Source: Streptomyces sp. CoH27 (lineage in GTDB: Bacteria > Actinomycetota > Actinomycetes > Streptomycetales > Streptomycetaceae). From it: a stretch of DNA of 64,000 nucleotides. Below, in pieces: positions 35,662 to 44,898 of this stretch. Below the pieces are notes generated by a model that searched no databases, was not told where the DNA came from, and saw only the letters and a program-made list of their open reading frames with translations. How positions within the stretch are numbered: position 1 is the first letter of the stretch; every line of letters begins with the position of its first letter. The stretch covers positions 1 through 64,000 of the forward strand of contig NZ_JAIQYY010000009.1 in the NCBI RefSeq assembly GCF_020181035.1. The letters are read 5' to 3'. Position numbers and translations under genes: made by a program.

Positions 35662-36515
35662 AGCGCGTCCAGGTCGAGCTTCGCCGCCGCCTTCTGGATG
35701 TCGTCCTGGTGCTTGAGGATCACTCCGAGACTGTCCCGTACGACCGTCTCGTCCAGCGCACCGGCGCCCAGGGCCAGCAGGGTGCGCGCCCAGTCGACCG
35801 TCTCGGCGACGGACGGAGCCTTGCGCAGGTCCATCGCGCGCAGCGCCCCGACCACCCGGACCACCGACTCGGCGAGCGCCTCGGTGAGGCCCGGCACCTT
35901 CAGCCGGACGATCCGCCGCTCCAGCTCCTCCTCGGGGAAGCCGATGTGCAGGAACAGGCAGCGGCGGCGCAGCGCCTCGGACAGCTCCCGGCCGGCGTTG
36001 GAGGTCAGGACGACGAACGGGCGGCGGGTCGCGGTGACCGTGCCCAGCTCAGGGACCGTGATCTGGAAGTCGCTGAGCACCTCCAGCAGCAGCCCCTCCA
36101 TCTCGACGTCGGCCTTGTCGGTCTCGTCGATGAGCAGCACGGTCGGCTCGTCCCCGCGGATGGCGGTGAGCAGCGGGCGGGGGAGCAGGAACTCCTCGCT
36201 GAAGATGTCGGTGCGGGTCTCGTCCCAGCTCTCGTCGCGGCCCGCGCTGATGCGCAGCAGCTGTTTGGCGTGGTTCCACTCGTACAGGGCGCGGGACTCG
36301 TCCACGCCCTCGTAGCACTGGAGCCGGACCAGCCGCGCCCCGGCCACCTGGGCGACCGCCTTGGCCAGCTCGGTCTTGCCCACCCCGGCGGGACCCTCCA
36401 CCAGCAGCGGCTTGCCCAGCCGGTCGGCGAGGAACACGGTCGTCGCGACGGCGGGCGAGGCGAGGTAGCCGGTCTCGGCGAGGCGGGCGGAGACGTCGTC
36501 GACGGACGTGAACAA
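35658..36515 (-). CDS. MoxR-family AAA+ ATPase
   Basis: A 285-residue AAA+ ATPase. Walker A is GPAGVGKTELAKA (near residue 41-52), Walker B VLLIDETDKAD (near 130-140), and sensor region FVVLTSNAGRELSEAL follows. It likely uses ATP to remodel a client with the VWA protein. The TTG at 36515 has GGAGG five nt upstream, and no ATG or GTG fits better. It is divergent from the TetR gene. Confidence 0.9.
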   Translation of the reverse strand: MFTSVDDVSARLAETGYLASPAVATTVFLADRLGKPLLVEGPAGVGKTELAKAVAQVAGARLVRLQCYEGVDESRALYEWNHAKQLLRISAGRDESWDETRTDIFSEEFLLPRPLLTAIRGDEPTVLLIDETDKADVEMEGLLLEVLSDFQITVPELGTVTATRRPFVVLTSNAGRELSEALRRRCLFLHIGFPEEELERRIVRLKVPGLTEALAESVVRVVGALRAMDLRKAPSVAETVDWARTLLALGAGALDETVVRDSLGVILKHQDDIQKAAAKLDLDAL

Positions 36516-36593
36516 CGGGGCCTCCGGCGGATCGGGAACAGGTGTCCGGGCTCCTATCTAAGCGCTTGTTCACCATCCCTGTCACGTGTATAC

Positions 36594-36603
36594 ACCGATC
36601 GGT
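36594..36603. promoter_or_regulatory. Candidate TetR operator
   Basis: ACCGATCGGT is a perfect 10-bp palindrome, 34 bp upstream of the TetR start in the moxR-TetR divergent region. A second palindrome, AAGCGCTT, lies at 36560-36567. Either could be the TetR or a promoter-linked site. Inference from position. Confidence 0.4.
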
Positions 36604-36637
36604 TTCCCCGTTGCCCGCGCCGCGGTAACCTCGCCGT

Positions 36638-37216
36638 ATGGCCACCACCGACAAGGCGTCCTCCCGTGAGCGGCTGCTCGACGCCACCGCCGAACTCTCC
36701 TACCGCGACGGCGTCGGAATCGGCATCGAGGCACTGTGCCGGCAGGCCGGCGTCTCCAAGCGGTCGATGTACCAGCTCTTCGACAGCAAGGACGCGATGC
36801 TGGCCGCGAGCCTGGAGCGGCGCGCCGCGTGGTACGAGGCCCAGCTCACCCACCCCCACCCGGAGACCGTGACCCCGCGCGAGCGCATCCTGCACGTCTT
36901 CGAGCAGGTGACGAAGGCCGCCGCGGACCCCGGCTATCACGGCTGCCCCTACCTGGCCGTCCTCGTCGAGCTGAAGGACCCCGGACACCCGGCGAGCGTC
37001 GTCGCCCGCGGTGTCAAGGACCATCTGACGCGGACCTTCCGCACCGAGGCGGAGCGCGGCGGCGCCCGCGACCCCGAACTCCTGGCCCGCCAGCTCGTGC
37101 TCGTCTTCGACGGTGCGAGCGCGCGGGCCGGCGCGAAGGTGGAAGACCTGGCGGACGGACTGGCCGTGACGACGGTGACAGCGCTGATGGACGCGGCCGG
37201 GATGGATCGAGCGTGA
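36638..37216 (+). CDS. TetR-family transcriptional regulator
   Basis: A 192-residue repressor. The N-terminal HTH (about residues 8-55) includes GIGIEALCRQAGVSKRSMYQLF, and the C-terminal ligand domain is less conserved, with a Cys at YHGCPYLAV like many TetR proteins with small electrophile or alkyl ligands. It sits between the moxR operon (divergent) and the osmolyte ABC operon (downstream, 127 bp). Target genes are not certain. Confidence 0.88.
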   Translation: MATTDKASSRERLLDATAELSYRDGVGIGIEALCRQAGVSKRSMYQLFDSKDAMLAASLERRAAWYEAQLTHPHPETVTPRERILHVFEQVTKAAADPGYHGCPYLAVLVELKDPGHPASVVARGVKDHLTRTFRTEAERGGARDPELLARQLVLVFDGASARAGAKVEDLADGLAVTTVTALMDAAGMDRA

Positions 37217-37266
37217 CGGGCCGCCGGTCGTCTGCGGGTCCGTCGTGGCTGATCGCGCAGATGACC

Positions 37267-37283
37267 GCGCCCCTTCGGGGCGC
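37267..37283. terminator. Short GC hairpin after the TetR gene
   Basis: GCGCCCC-TTC-GGGGCGC forms a 7-bp perfect stem 50 bp past the TetR stop. It is also the conserved 5' stem of the dispersed repeat found at 59095 and 62825, so it may be a repeat remnant acting as a terminator. Confidence 0.5.
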
Positions 37284-37343
37284 TGCCCCCGTACGGCCCA
37301 ACCCGACGCGGCCCCCTGATCTCCCTCCCGGTCCAATGAAACG

Positions 37344-38024
37344 GTGACCACCCCGCCGCACGACTGCCTCGCACGCAACGACTGGATCTGCGGCGCCTAC
37401 CTGACCACGCGCCGGCAGATCCTGCTCGACGCGGTCGTCCAGCACGTCCGGCTGACCGCCCTGTCGGTGCTCATCGGACTGGTCGTCGCCGTGCCGCTCG
37501 CGGTGCTGGCGCGCCGCTGGGGCTGGGCGGCCGGGCCCGTGCTCGCGGTGACGACGATCCTCTACACCATCCCGTCCCTGGCCATGTTCTCCCTGCTGCT
37601 GCCGGTCTACGGCCTGTCCGCCGGCCTCGTCGTCGCCGGACTGGTGCTGTATTCGCTCACCCTCCTGGTCCGGAACATCCTCGCGGGCCTGCGCGCGGTC
37701 CCGGAGGAGACCCGGCAGGCGGCACGCGGCCTCGGCTACGGCCCGATCCGGCTGCTGCTCACCGTGGAGCTGCCCCTCGCCCTGCCCGCCGCGATGGCCG
37801 GGCTGCGCATCGCCACCGTCTCGGCGGTCTCCCTGGTCACGGTCGGCGCGATCGTCGGCTTCGGCGGCCTGGGGAACCTCATCTACGCGGGCATGAACAC
37901 CTACTTCAAGGCCCAGGTGCTCACCGCGTCCGCGCTGTGCGTGCTGATCGCCGTCCTCGCCGACCTGCTGCTGCTCGGTGTGCAGCGGCTGATCACCCCC
38001 TGGACCCGGGCGGGCCGCGCATGA
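37344..38024 (+). CDS. Glycine betaine/choline-type ABC transporter permease 1
   Basis: A 226-residue inner-membrane permease of the OpuCB/ProW type with about five membrane spans. The EAA-like loop shows RAVPEETRQAARGLGYGPIRLL, followed by VELPLALPAAMAGLRIAT. It carries quaternary-ammonium osmolytes or related compounds. The GTG at 37344 lacks a strong ribosome site. Its stop overlaps the start of permease 2. Confidence 0.85.
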   Translation: MTTPPHDCLARNDWICGAYLTTRRQILLDAVVQHVRLTALSVLIGLVVAVPLAVLARRWGWAAGPVLAVTTILYTIPSLAMFSLLLPVYGLSAGLVVAGLVLYSLTLLVRNILAGLRAVPEETRQAARGLGYGPIRLLLTVELPLALPAAMAGLRIATVSAVSLVTVGAIVGFGGLGNLIYAGMNTYFKAQVLTASALCVLIAVLADLLLLGVQRLITPWTRAGRA

Positions 38025-38692
38025 GCACGCTCGCCGCCGCATGGCACTGGCTCACCGACCCCGCGCACTGGTCCGGCGACGACGGCATCCGGCACCGGCT
38101 GCTTCAGCACCTCGTCCTCACCGTGGTCTGTCTCGCCGTCAGCTGTGTGATCGCGCTGCCGGTCGCCCTGGTCCTCGGCCACCTCGGCAAGGGCGGCGCG
38201 CTCGCCGTGAACGTCTCCAACGCCGGCCGGGCCGTGCCCACCTTCGCCGTCCTGGTGCTGCTGCTCCTCACCCCGGTCGGCAGGTGGGGCGAGGGTCCGA
38301 CGGTGGTGGCCCTGGTGCTGTTCGCCGTCCCCCCGCTGCTCACCAACGCCTACGTCGGCATGCGCGAGGTCGACCGCAGCGTCGTGCGGGCGGCGCGTGG
38401 CATGGGGATGACGGGCCGGCAGATGCTGCTGCGCGTGGAACTTCCGCTGGCGCTGCCGCTGGTCCTGACCGGGGTGCGGATCGCCGCCGTCCAGCTGGTC
38501 GCCACCGCCACCATCGCCGCGCTCGCCGGCGGCGGCGGCCTCGGCCGGATCATCACCGCCGGTTTCAACCTGGCCAGCACGCCCCAGGTGGTCGCCGGCG
38601 CGATCCTGGTGGCCGTGTTCGCGCTCGTCGTGGAAGGGGCTTTCGAGGTCGCCGAACGGCTGGCGCCGGCACGTGCCCGGGGCGGCCGATGA
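38021..38692 (+). CDS. Glycine betaine/choline-type ABC transporter permease 2
   Basis: A 223-residue permease of the same type. Its loop REVDRSVVRAARGMGMTGRQMLLRVELPLALPLVL (positions about 110-145) is the standard coupling loop contacting the ATPase. About five hydrophobic spans. It overlaps permease 1 (ATGA) and the substrate-binding gene, so it is part of one operon. Confidence 0.85.
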   Translation: MSTLAAAWHWLTDPAHWSGDDGIRHRLLQHLVLTVVCLAVSCVIALPVALVLGHLGKGGALAVNVSNAGRAVPTFAVLVLLLLTPVGRWGEGPTVVALVLFAVPPLLTNAYVGMREVDRSVVRAARGMGMTGRQMLLRVELPLALPLVLTGVRIAAVQLVATATIAALAGGGGLGRIITAGFNLASTPQVVAGAILVAVFALVVEGAFEVAERLAPARARGGR

Positions 38693-39624
38693 GAAGAGCC
38701 CTGCCGGCCGTCGCCCTCCTCACCCTCACCGCCTGCACCACCGGCCCCGCCCTGGAGAACCGTGGCGAGGTCACCGCACCGCCCGGCGACAGCCACCACC
38801 TCACCATCGGCTCGGCCGGCTTCACCGAGAGCGACCTGCTCGCCCAGATGTACGCACAGCTGCTGAACCGGGCCGGCTACCGGACCTCGATGATCACGGT
38901 CGCCAACCGGGAACTGTACGAACCGGCGCTGGAGTCCGGCCAGATCGACGTCGTGCCCGAGTACGCGGCAACCTTCGCCGACTGGCTGAACGCCAAGGCC
39001 CACGGCGCCAACGCCGAGCCCGTCGGCTCACCCGACCTCGGCAGGACGATGAAGGCGCTGCGCCGCCTGGCCACACCCCGCGGCCTCACCGTCCTGCCGC
39101 CCGGCCGGGCCGTCGACCAGAACGCCTTCGCCGTACGCGCCGACTATGCCCGCGAACACCGCCTGCGGACCCTCGGCGACCTGGGCGCCTCGGGGCTGCG
39201 GGTGCGGCTCGCGGCGGGCGACGAGTGCGTCCGACGGCCATACTGCGCACCGGGGTTGAAGAAGGTGTACGGCATCGACATCACCGGTGTCGATCCCAAG
39301 GGCGTCGGCACCACCCAGGCCAAGCGGGCCGTGCAGGAGGGCCGGGACCAGATGGTGCTGACCACCACCACGGACGCCACCCTGGACTCCTTCGGCCTGG
39401 TCCTGCTCGCCGACGACAGGCATCTGCAGAACGCCGACTACATCGTCCCGGTCGTCAACCGCGCGCGGGCGGGCAGCGAGGGCGTGGCGAAGGCGCTCGG
39501 CAAGCTCAACGACGTCCTCACGACGGCCGACCTGGCGGCCATGAACCAGCAGGTCGACAGCTGGCGCCGGCTGCCCGCCGACGTGGCCCGCACCTATCTG
39601 AAGGAGCAGGGCCTGCTGCCCTGA
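38689..39624 (+). CDS. Osmolyte ABC transporter substrate-binding lipoprotein (OpuCC/ProX type)
   Basis: A 311-residue lipoprotein. The lipobox LTAC puts the lipid Cys near residue 16. The binding fold opens with LTIGSAGFTESDLLAQMY, typical of OpuAC/OsmX-type proteins, and VVPEYAATFADWLN is the second conserved stretch. It captures choline, betaine or similar ligands outside the cell for the two permeases, whose genes it overlaps. The stop is 8 bp from the convergent ATPase gene. Confidence 0.85.
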   Translation: MRRALPAVALLTLTACTTGPALENRGEVTAPPGDSHHLTIGSAGFTESDLLAQMYAQLLNRAGYRTSMITVANRELYEPALESGQIDVVPEYAATFADWLNAKAHGANAEPVGSPDLGRTMKALRRLATPRGLTVLPPGRAVDQNAFAVRADYAREHRLRTLGDLGASGLRVRLAAGDECVRRPYCAPGLKKVYGIDITGVDPKGVGTTQAKRAVQEGRDQMVLTTTTDATLDSFGLVLLADDRHLQNADYIVPVVNRARAGSEGVAKALGKLNDVLTTADLAAMNQQVDSWRRLPADVARTYLKEQGLLP

Positions 39625-39632
39625 CCGCGGGA

Positions 39633-40787
39633 TCAGGCGTCCGACACCGAGTCGAACGGCACCTGTCCGCGCGCCACGCCCCGCGCGTCCGCGTCCACCG
39701 AGCGGCGCAGCGCCTCGTGCAGCTTCGCCGGGGTGAGCACGCCGAGGAAACGCGCGCCGTCCAGGACCGCGACCCACGCGGCGTCGTACTGGAGCATCAC
39801 CCCGAACGCCTGCTTCAGCGGCGCGCCGACCGGCACCCACGCGGTCATCCGGTGGGTGTGGTCCCCGACCGTGCCGCCCGCCGCCAGGGCCTCGATGCCG
39901 ACCCAGCCGTGCAGGTCGCCCCGGGGGTCGAGGACGACCGCCCAGCGCGCGTCCTCGGCCCGCAGCCGCTCCCGGGCCCGGTCGGCGGGTTCGTCCGGCT
40001 GCGCCACCGGTGGCTGTTCCAGATCGTCCGGCTCGACCGCGGTGACCGACAGCCGCTTCAGCCCCCGGTCGGCGCCCACGAAGGAGGCGACGTACGGCGT
40101 GGCGGGCGCCCCCAGCACCGCGCCGGGCGTGTCGAACTGCTCGATGCGCCCCTGCCCGTACACGGCGATCCGGTCGCCGAGCCGGACGGCCTCCTCGATG
40201 TCGTGGGTGACCAGCAGCACCGTCTTGCGCACCGCGGCCTGCATGCGCAGGAACTCGTCCTGCAACTGCTCGCGCACCACCGGGTCGACCGCGCCGAACG
40301 GCTCGTCCATCAGCAGCACCGGCGGATCCGCGGCGAGCGCCCGCGCCACCCCGACCCGCTGCCGCTGCCCGCCGGACAGCTGTTCGGGGTAGCGCGGGCC
40401 GTATGTCGTCGGGTCGAGCCCGACCAGTTCGAGCAGCTCGGCCGCCCGCGCCCGGGCTCTGGCCCGCTGCCAGCCGAGCAGCGCGGGCACCGTCGCGGTG
40501 TTGTCGAGGACGGTGCGGTGCGGGAAGAGGCCCACCTGCTGGATGACATAGCCCATCCGGCGGCGCAGCCGCACAGGGTCGACACCGGCGATGTCCTCGC
40601 CGCCGACGAGGATCCGGCCGGAGGTCGGTTCGATGAGCCGGTTCACCATCATCATGGTCGTCGTCTTGCCGCAGCCGGACGGCCCGACGAGCGTGACCAG
40701 CTCGCCCTCGGCGACCTCGAAGGACAGGTCGTCCACGGCCGTCGTACCGTCCGGATACCGCTTGGTGACCTGCTCGAACCGGATCAT
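39633..40787 (-). CDS. Osmolyte ABC transporter ATP-binding protein with CBS domains (OpuCA type)
   Basis: A 384-residue ATPase. Walker A is GPSGCGKTTT (near residue 36-45), the signature LSGGQRQRVGVARALA near 135, and Walker B LLMDEPFGAVD near 155. The C-terminal third carries a CBS pair (LDPRGDLHGWVGIEAL and VAVLDGARFLGVLTPAKLHEAL), which senses ionic strength in OpuA-type transporters. The gene is encoded opposite to the permease and binding genes, in a tail-to-tail arrangement. It is the only ATPase present for them. Confidence 0.9.
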   Translation of the reverse strand: MIRFEQVTKRYPDGTTAVDDLSFEVAEGELVTLVGPSGCGKTTTMMMVNRLIEPTSGRILVGGEDIAGVDPVRLRRRMGYVIQQVGLFPHRTVLDNTATVPALLGWQRARARARAAELLELVGLDPTTYGPRYPEQLSGGQRQRVGVARALAADPPVLLMDEPFGAVDPVVREQLQDEFLRMQAAVRKTVLLVTHDIEEAVRLGDRIAVYGQGRIEQFDTPGAVLGAPATPYVASFVGADRGLKRLSVTAVEPDDLEQPPVAQPDEPADRARERLRAEDARWAVVLDPRGDLHGWVGIEALAAGGTVGDHTHRMTAWVPVGAPLKQAFGVMLQYDAAWVAVLDGARFLGVLTPAKLHEALRRSVDADARGVARGQVPFDSVSDA

Positions 40788-40851
40788 TCCCCCACGCTAA
40801 CGGCGCTGTCCGAGCCGTGCTCGCCGGTGCGGCGGAACGGGGCATGCGCCG

Positions 40852-41844
40852 TCAGACGGTCACGACGATCTTGCCGAACTGCTCGTTCGACTCCAGGTGC
40901 CGGTGGGCCGCCACGATGTCCTGGAGCGGGAAGAGCCGGTCCACGACCGGCCGCAGCATGCCGGTGCGCAGCCCGGAGGTGATGAACGCCTTCGCGCGCC
41001 GCAGCCGCGCGGGATCGCGGGTGATCTCCAGCATGGTGAACGTCCGCATGTTCAGCGCCGGCATGTTCAGTTCGAACCCGGGATACGGCGTCGGCTGCCC
41101 GCTCTGCGCGCCCCACAGCAGCAGCGTCCCGTCGGCCGCCACCGCCCGGGCCAGCTCCGTCACGCCCGGTCCGGCCACGGCGTCGAGGACGAACTCGGCG
41201 CCCCGGCCGCCGGTCAGCTCCCGTACCCGGCCGGTCACGTCCTCCTCGTCGGAGACGATCACCTGCGCAGCGCCCGCTTCGAGCAGCCGTTCCCGCTTGG
41301 CCCGGGTCCGGGTGACGGCGATCGGCGTGGCGCCGAGCCGGTTCGCCGTCTGGATCGCGGCCAGCCCGAGGCTGCTGGAGGCCGCGTTCACGACCGCCAC
41401 GTCCGCCGCCCGTATTCCGCCGGTCTCCGCCATCGCCCCGTACGCGGTGAGGTACGGCATCCACACGGCGGCCCCGGTGACCGCGTCCACCCCGTCCGGC
41501 CGGGGCACGAGCGCGGCGGCCGGCACCAGCGCCCGCTCGGCGTACACCCCGTATTCGTTGGGGGAGAAGCTGGGCAGCACGCTCACGGCCTGTCCGACGT
41601 CGAGACCGGTCACGTCCGGTCCGAGCGCCTCCACCACTCCGGAGGCCTCGTTGCCCAGCCGCGCGGGAAACCGCTTCACCGGCTCGATGTAGACGTCCCG
41701 GCGGAACAAGGCCTCCGCCCGGTTGAGTCCGATCGCCTCGATGCGCAGGCGCACCTCCCCGGGACCCGGCTCACCCGGCTCCCGTTCCTCCAGCCGCAGC
41801 ACCTCGGGCCCGCCGGCCTCGTGGAAGCGCACCGTCTTCGCCAT
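40852..41844 (-). CDS. Quinone-oxidoreductase-like MDR dehydrogenase
   Basis: A 330-residue medium-chain reductase with an N-terminal GroES-like domain and a nucleotide fold starting near VAVVNAASSSLGLAAIQTA. No catalytic or structural zinc ligands are visible, so it is NADPH-dependent and metal-free. The ATG at 41844 has GGGGGAG upstream; an in-frame ATG at 41874 is less likely. It stands alone. Substrate unknown, probably a small alkenal or quinone. Confidence 0.8.
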   Translation of the reverse strand: MAKTVRFHEAGGPEVLRLEEREPGEPGPGEVRLRIEAIGLNRAEALFRRDVYIEPVKRFPARLGNEASGVVEALGPDVTGLDVGQAVSVLPSFSPNEYGVYAERALVPAAALVPRPDGVDAVTGAAVWMPYLTAYGAMAETGGIRAADVAVVNAASSSLGLAAIQTANRLGATPIAVTRTRAKRERLLEAGAAQVIVSDEEDVTGRVRELTGGRGAEFVLDAVAGPGVTELARAVAADGTLLLWGAQSGQPTPYPGFELNMPALNMRTFTMLEITRDPARLRRAKAFITSGLRTGMLRPVVDRLFPLQDIVAAHRHLESNEQFGKIVVTV

Positions 41845-41932
41845 CTCGACTCCCCCTGCTCGCTCGGTGATCACGGACCACTCTGCGAGAAAGTTCGATG
41901 GCTGTCAAATATTGATGGCTGTCGTAATCAAG

Positions 41933-42583
41933 TCATGCGGTCCCGCTGACCAGGATCACCTCCAACGTGCGCGGACCGTGCACCCCCTCCACCCGGTCCA
42001 GCTCGATGTCACTGGTGGCCGACGGACCCGAGATCCACGTCAACGGGCGCGTCGGATCGAGCCGTTCGAGGGCCTGCGGCACGGAGGAGACGACCTGGTC
42101 GGGGACGCGTACGACACAGATGTGGTGGTCCGGGATCAGCGAGATGCGGCGCCGGCCCTGGTCGGGGGAGCCGTCCAGGACGATCGTGCCGGTCTCGGCG
42201 ATCGCCACCGCACACCCCGTCACCACACTGCCCACCCGGTCCAGTTGCCTCGGGGTGCTCGCCGCCCGGTCGTGGATCCATACCGGGTCGGCGGCGGCCA
42301 GCCAGTCCGGCGGCAGCCCGGGCGGCACGAGCATCTCCTGCGAGCCGCGCCGGGCCAGCAGCCGCATGACGAGCATCCGTACGTCGTCGACGCCGACGCG
42401 GTGCACGATCGCCCGGTAGTCCGCCAGGTTCTCGGCCAGCAGCTCCACCGTCTCCTCGGACGTACGGTGTCCGTGCTCGCGCAGATAGCCCCGGCCCACG
42501 GCCTCCTCGTACGGCCGCCCGTCCGGCGTCACATCGGCGAGCGCCCGCCGGATCCGGCCCAGCACCCGTTCCCTGCTGCTCAC
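41933..42583 (-). CDS. lutC: L-lactate utilisation protein C (LUD domain)
   Basis: A 216-residue LUD-domain protein, third subunit of the iron-sulfur L-lactate oxidase LutABC. The LUD core includes GSVVTGCAVAIAETGTIVLDG and LIPDHHICVVRVPDQVV. It starts with GTG at 42583, overlapping the lutB stop by 3 nt. It is downstream of lutB in the same operon. Confidence 0.88.
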   Translation of the reverse strand: MSSRERVLGRIRRALADVTPDGRPYEEAVGRGYLREHGHRTSEETVELLAENLADYRAIVHRVGVDDVRMLVMRLLARRGSQEMLVPPGLPPDWLAAADPVWIHDRAASTPRQLDRVGSVVTGCAVAIAETGTIVLDGSPDQGRRRISLIPDHHICVVRVPDQVVSSVPQALERLDPTRPLTWISGPSATSDIELDRVEGVHGPRTLEVILVSGTA

Positions 42584-44058
42584 TTGGAAGTGTCCTTTCC
42601 ACCGTGGGTGCGCTGCCACCAGTCCCGGAAGGGCTCGGCCGGCACCGGCGGCAGATCCCGGGTGCCCGTCCAGGCCCGGCCCGGGCCCGGCAGGGTGCGG
42701 GGGTGCAGCCTGCGGGTGCGGGAGGCGAGGCGCTGGCCGGTGCGCAGGGCGGCGGGGTGGGCCAGCGCCCAGCGGGCCGCCCGTACGGCCGCACGCTCGG
42801 CCGCATGCCCCTTGGCCGGTTTCAGCAGCACCCGGTTGCCCTGCCGTACCGCCGGACCGCCCTCGGCCACCCGCTCCCGCAGGTGCACCAGCACCTCCGG
42901 GATGTCGATGGCGACGGGACAGACCTCGTAGCAGGCCCCGCACAGACTCGACGCGTACGGCAGCGAGGCGTCGATCTCGCTTGCCGTGCCCCGCAGTTGA
43001 GGACTCAGGATGGCGCCGATCGGGCCCGGGTAGACCGAGCCGTACGCGTGCCCGCCCGCGCGCTCGTAGACCGGGCAGACGTTCAGGCAGGCCGAGCAGC
43101 GGATGCAGCGCAGGGCCTGGCGGCCGACGGTGTCGGCGAGGGTGTCGGTGCGGCCGTTGTCGAGCAGCACCAGATGGAAGGTGCTCGGGCCGTCGCCGTC
43201 GGTGGTCCCGGTCCACATGCTGGTGTACGGGTTCATGCGCTCGGCGGTGGAGGAGCGGGGCAGCGTCTGCAGGAACACCTCCAGGTCCCGCCAGGACGGC
43301 ACCACCTTCTCGATGCCCACGACCGAGATCAGCGTCTCGGGCAGGGTCAGGCACATCCGGCCGTTCCCCTCGGACTCCACGACCACGAGCGTGCCGGTCT
43401 CGGCGACCATGAAGTTGGCGCCGGAGATGCCGACCTTGGCCCGCAGGAACTTCTCCCGCAGATGCAGCCGCGCGGCCTCGGCGAGTTCGGCGGGCGTGTC
43501 GGTCAGCCCCTCGGGGGCCGGCCGGCCCCACGTGCCCATCTCCTCGGTGAAGATGTCCCGGATCTCGCCCCGATTGCGGTGGATGGCCGGGACCAGGATG
43601 TGCGAGGGCCGGTCCTTGCCCAACTGCACGATCAGCTCGGCGAGATCGGTCTCGTAGGCCCGGACGCCCGCTGCCTCCAGGGCCTCGTTGAGGCCGATCT
43701 CCTGGGTGGCCATCGACTTGACCTTGACGACCTCCGACTCACCGGTCGCCTGGACCAGTCGCGTCACGATCCGGTTGGCCTCCTCGGCGTCGGCCGCCCA
43801 GTGGACCGTACCGCCCGCCGTGGTGACCGACTCCTCCAACTGCTCCAGATACCGGTCGAGATGGCGCAGCGTGTGGTCCTTGATGCGCCGGCCCGCCTCC
43901 CGCAGCTCGGCCCAGTCCGACAGCTCGGCCACCGCCCTGGCCCGCTTGGCACGGATGGTGTGCGTGGCGTGCCGGAGATTGCCGCGCAGGGTCGCGTTGC
44001 CGACGGCCTCCCGGGCCGCCTCGGGAAAAGCCGGCATGCCGACGAACGTCCCGCTCAT
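42580..44058 (-). CDS. lutB: L-lactate utilisation iron-sulfur protein B
   Basis: A 492-residue LutB. The N-terminal LUD domain (to about residue 290) has GISGANFMVAETGTLVVVES. Two [4Fe-4S] motifs follow: CIRCSACLNVCPVY and CGACYEVCPVAIDIPE (about residues 305-375). The enzyme oxidises L-lactate to pyruvate. It overlaps lutA by ATGA. A Pro/Arg-rich C-terminal extension of about 80 residues is longer than in Bacillus LutB. Confidence 0.92.
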   Translation of the reverse strand: MSGTFVGMPAFPEAAREAVGNATLRGNLRHATHTIRAKRARAVAELSDWAELREAGRRIKDHTLRHLDRYLEQLEESVTTAGGTVHWAADAEEANRIVTRLVQATGESEVVKVKSMATQEIGLNEALEAAGVRAYETDLAELIVQLGKDRPSHILVPAIHRNRGEIRDIFTEEMGTWGRPAPEGLTDTPAELAEAARLHLREKFLRAKVGISGANFMVAETGTLVVVESEGNGRMCLTLPETLISVVGIEKVVPSWRDLEVFLQTLPRSSTAERMNPYTSMWTGTTDGDGPSTFHLVLLDNGRTDTLADTVGRQALRCIRCSACLNVCPVYERAGGHAYGSVYPGPIGAILSPQLRGTASEIDASLPYASSLCGACYEVCPVAIDIPEVLVHLRERVAEGGPAVRQGNRVLLKPAKGHAAERAAVRAARWALAHPAALRTGQRLASRTRRLHPRTLPGPGRAWTGTRDLPPVPAEPFRDWWQRTHGGKDTSK

Positions 44059-44810
44059 ACGGCCGGTTCCTCCTCCGTGCTCGCCAGGATCTCCGCGATG
44101 TGCACCGGCCGCATGGCCGTGCGCAGCCGGCTCATCGTGCCGCCGATGTGCATCAGGCACGAGTTGTCGGCCGCGCACAGCACCTGCGCGCCCGTCGACT
44201 CGGCGGCGCGCACCTTGTCCGCGCCCATGGCGGCCGAGACGTCCGCGTTCTTCAGCGCGAAGGTGCCGCCGAACCCGCAGCACTCCTCGGCCCCCGGCAG
44301 CTCCATCAGCTCAAGGCCCTTGACCGCCTCCAGCAGCCGGCGCGGCCGGTCGCCCAGACCGAGACCGCGCAGCCCGTGACAGGTCGGATGGTAGGTGACC
44401 TTGTGCGGGAACCAGGCCCCCACATCCGTCACGCCGAGCACGTCCACCAGGAACTCCGTCAGCTCGTACGTCTTCGGCACCACCGGCGCCAGCGTCCGCG
44501 CCAGCGAGTCCCCGCGCCCCTCGGCACGCGCCCGCTCGCCCATCCGGGGATACAGCTCCCGCACCATCGCCGCGCACGAACCGGACGGGGTCACGATCGC
44601 CTCGTACCCGCCGAAGACATCGGAGAAGTGCCGGGCCAGCGGCTCCGTCTCATGCCGGTACCCGGTGTTGTAGTGCGCCTGCCCGCAACACGTCTGGGCC
44701 ATCGGGAAGTCGACGTCGACACCCAGCCTGGTCAGCAGTTTCACCACGGCCCGGCCGGTGTCCGGATAGAGCGTGTCGTTGACACAGGTCAGGAACAGGG
44801 CGACACGCAT
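44055..44810 (-). CDS. lutA: L-lactate utilisation protein A (CCG-domain)
   Basis: A 251-residue protein with two CCG (heterodisulfide-reductase-like) domains: CCGQAHYNTGY near residue 41 and CCGFGGTFALKNADVS near 175. It is the electron-handling subunit of LutABC. It heads the lut operon and begins 88 bp downstream of rhaB on the same strand, so rha and lut genes may be co-transcribed. Confidence 0.9.
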   Translation of the reverse strand: MRVALFLTCVNDTLYPDTGRAVVKLLTRLGVDVDFPMAQTCCGQAHYNTGYRHETEPLARHFSDVFGGYEAIVTPSGSCAAMVRELYPRMGERARAEGRGDSLARTLAPVVPKTYELTEFLVDVLGVTDVGAWFPHKVTYHPTCHGLRGLGLGDRPRRLLEAVKGLELMELPGAEECCGFGGTFALKNADVSAAMGADKVRAAESTGAQVLCAADNSCLMHIGGTMSRLRTAMRPVHIAEILASTEEEPAV

Positions 44811-44898
44811 CGCGGCTCCTCGGGGTCGGTCATCGGACGAGTGCAGGGTAGTCGGCGCACACCGCCGAGGGGAGAGGGCGACTCACCGCGCGGCGCTC

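Noticed and set aside
42580..44283. LutB start upstream of 44058
   Set aside because: The extra N-terminus is an out-of-frame read of lutA; the ATGA overlap at 44055-44058 gives the natural start.
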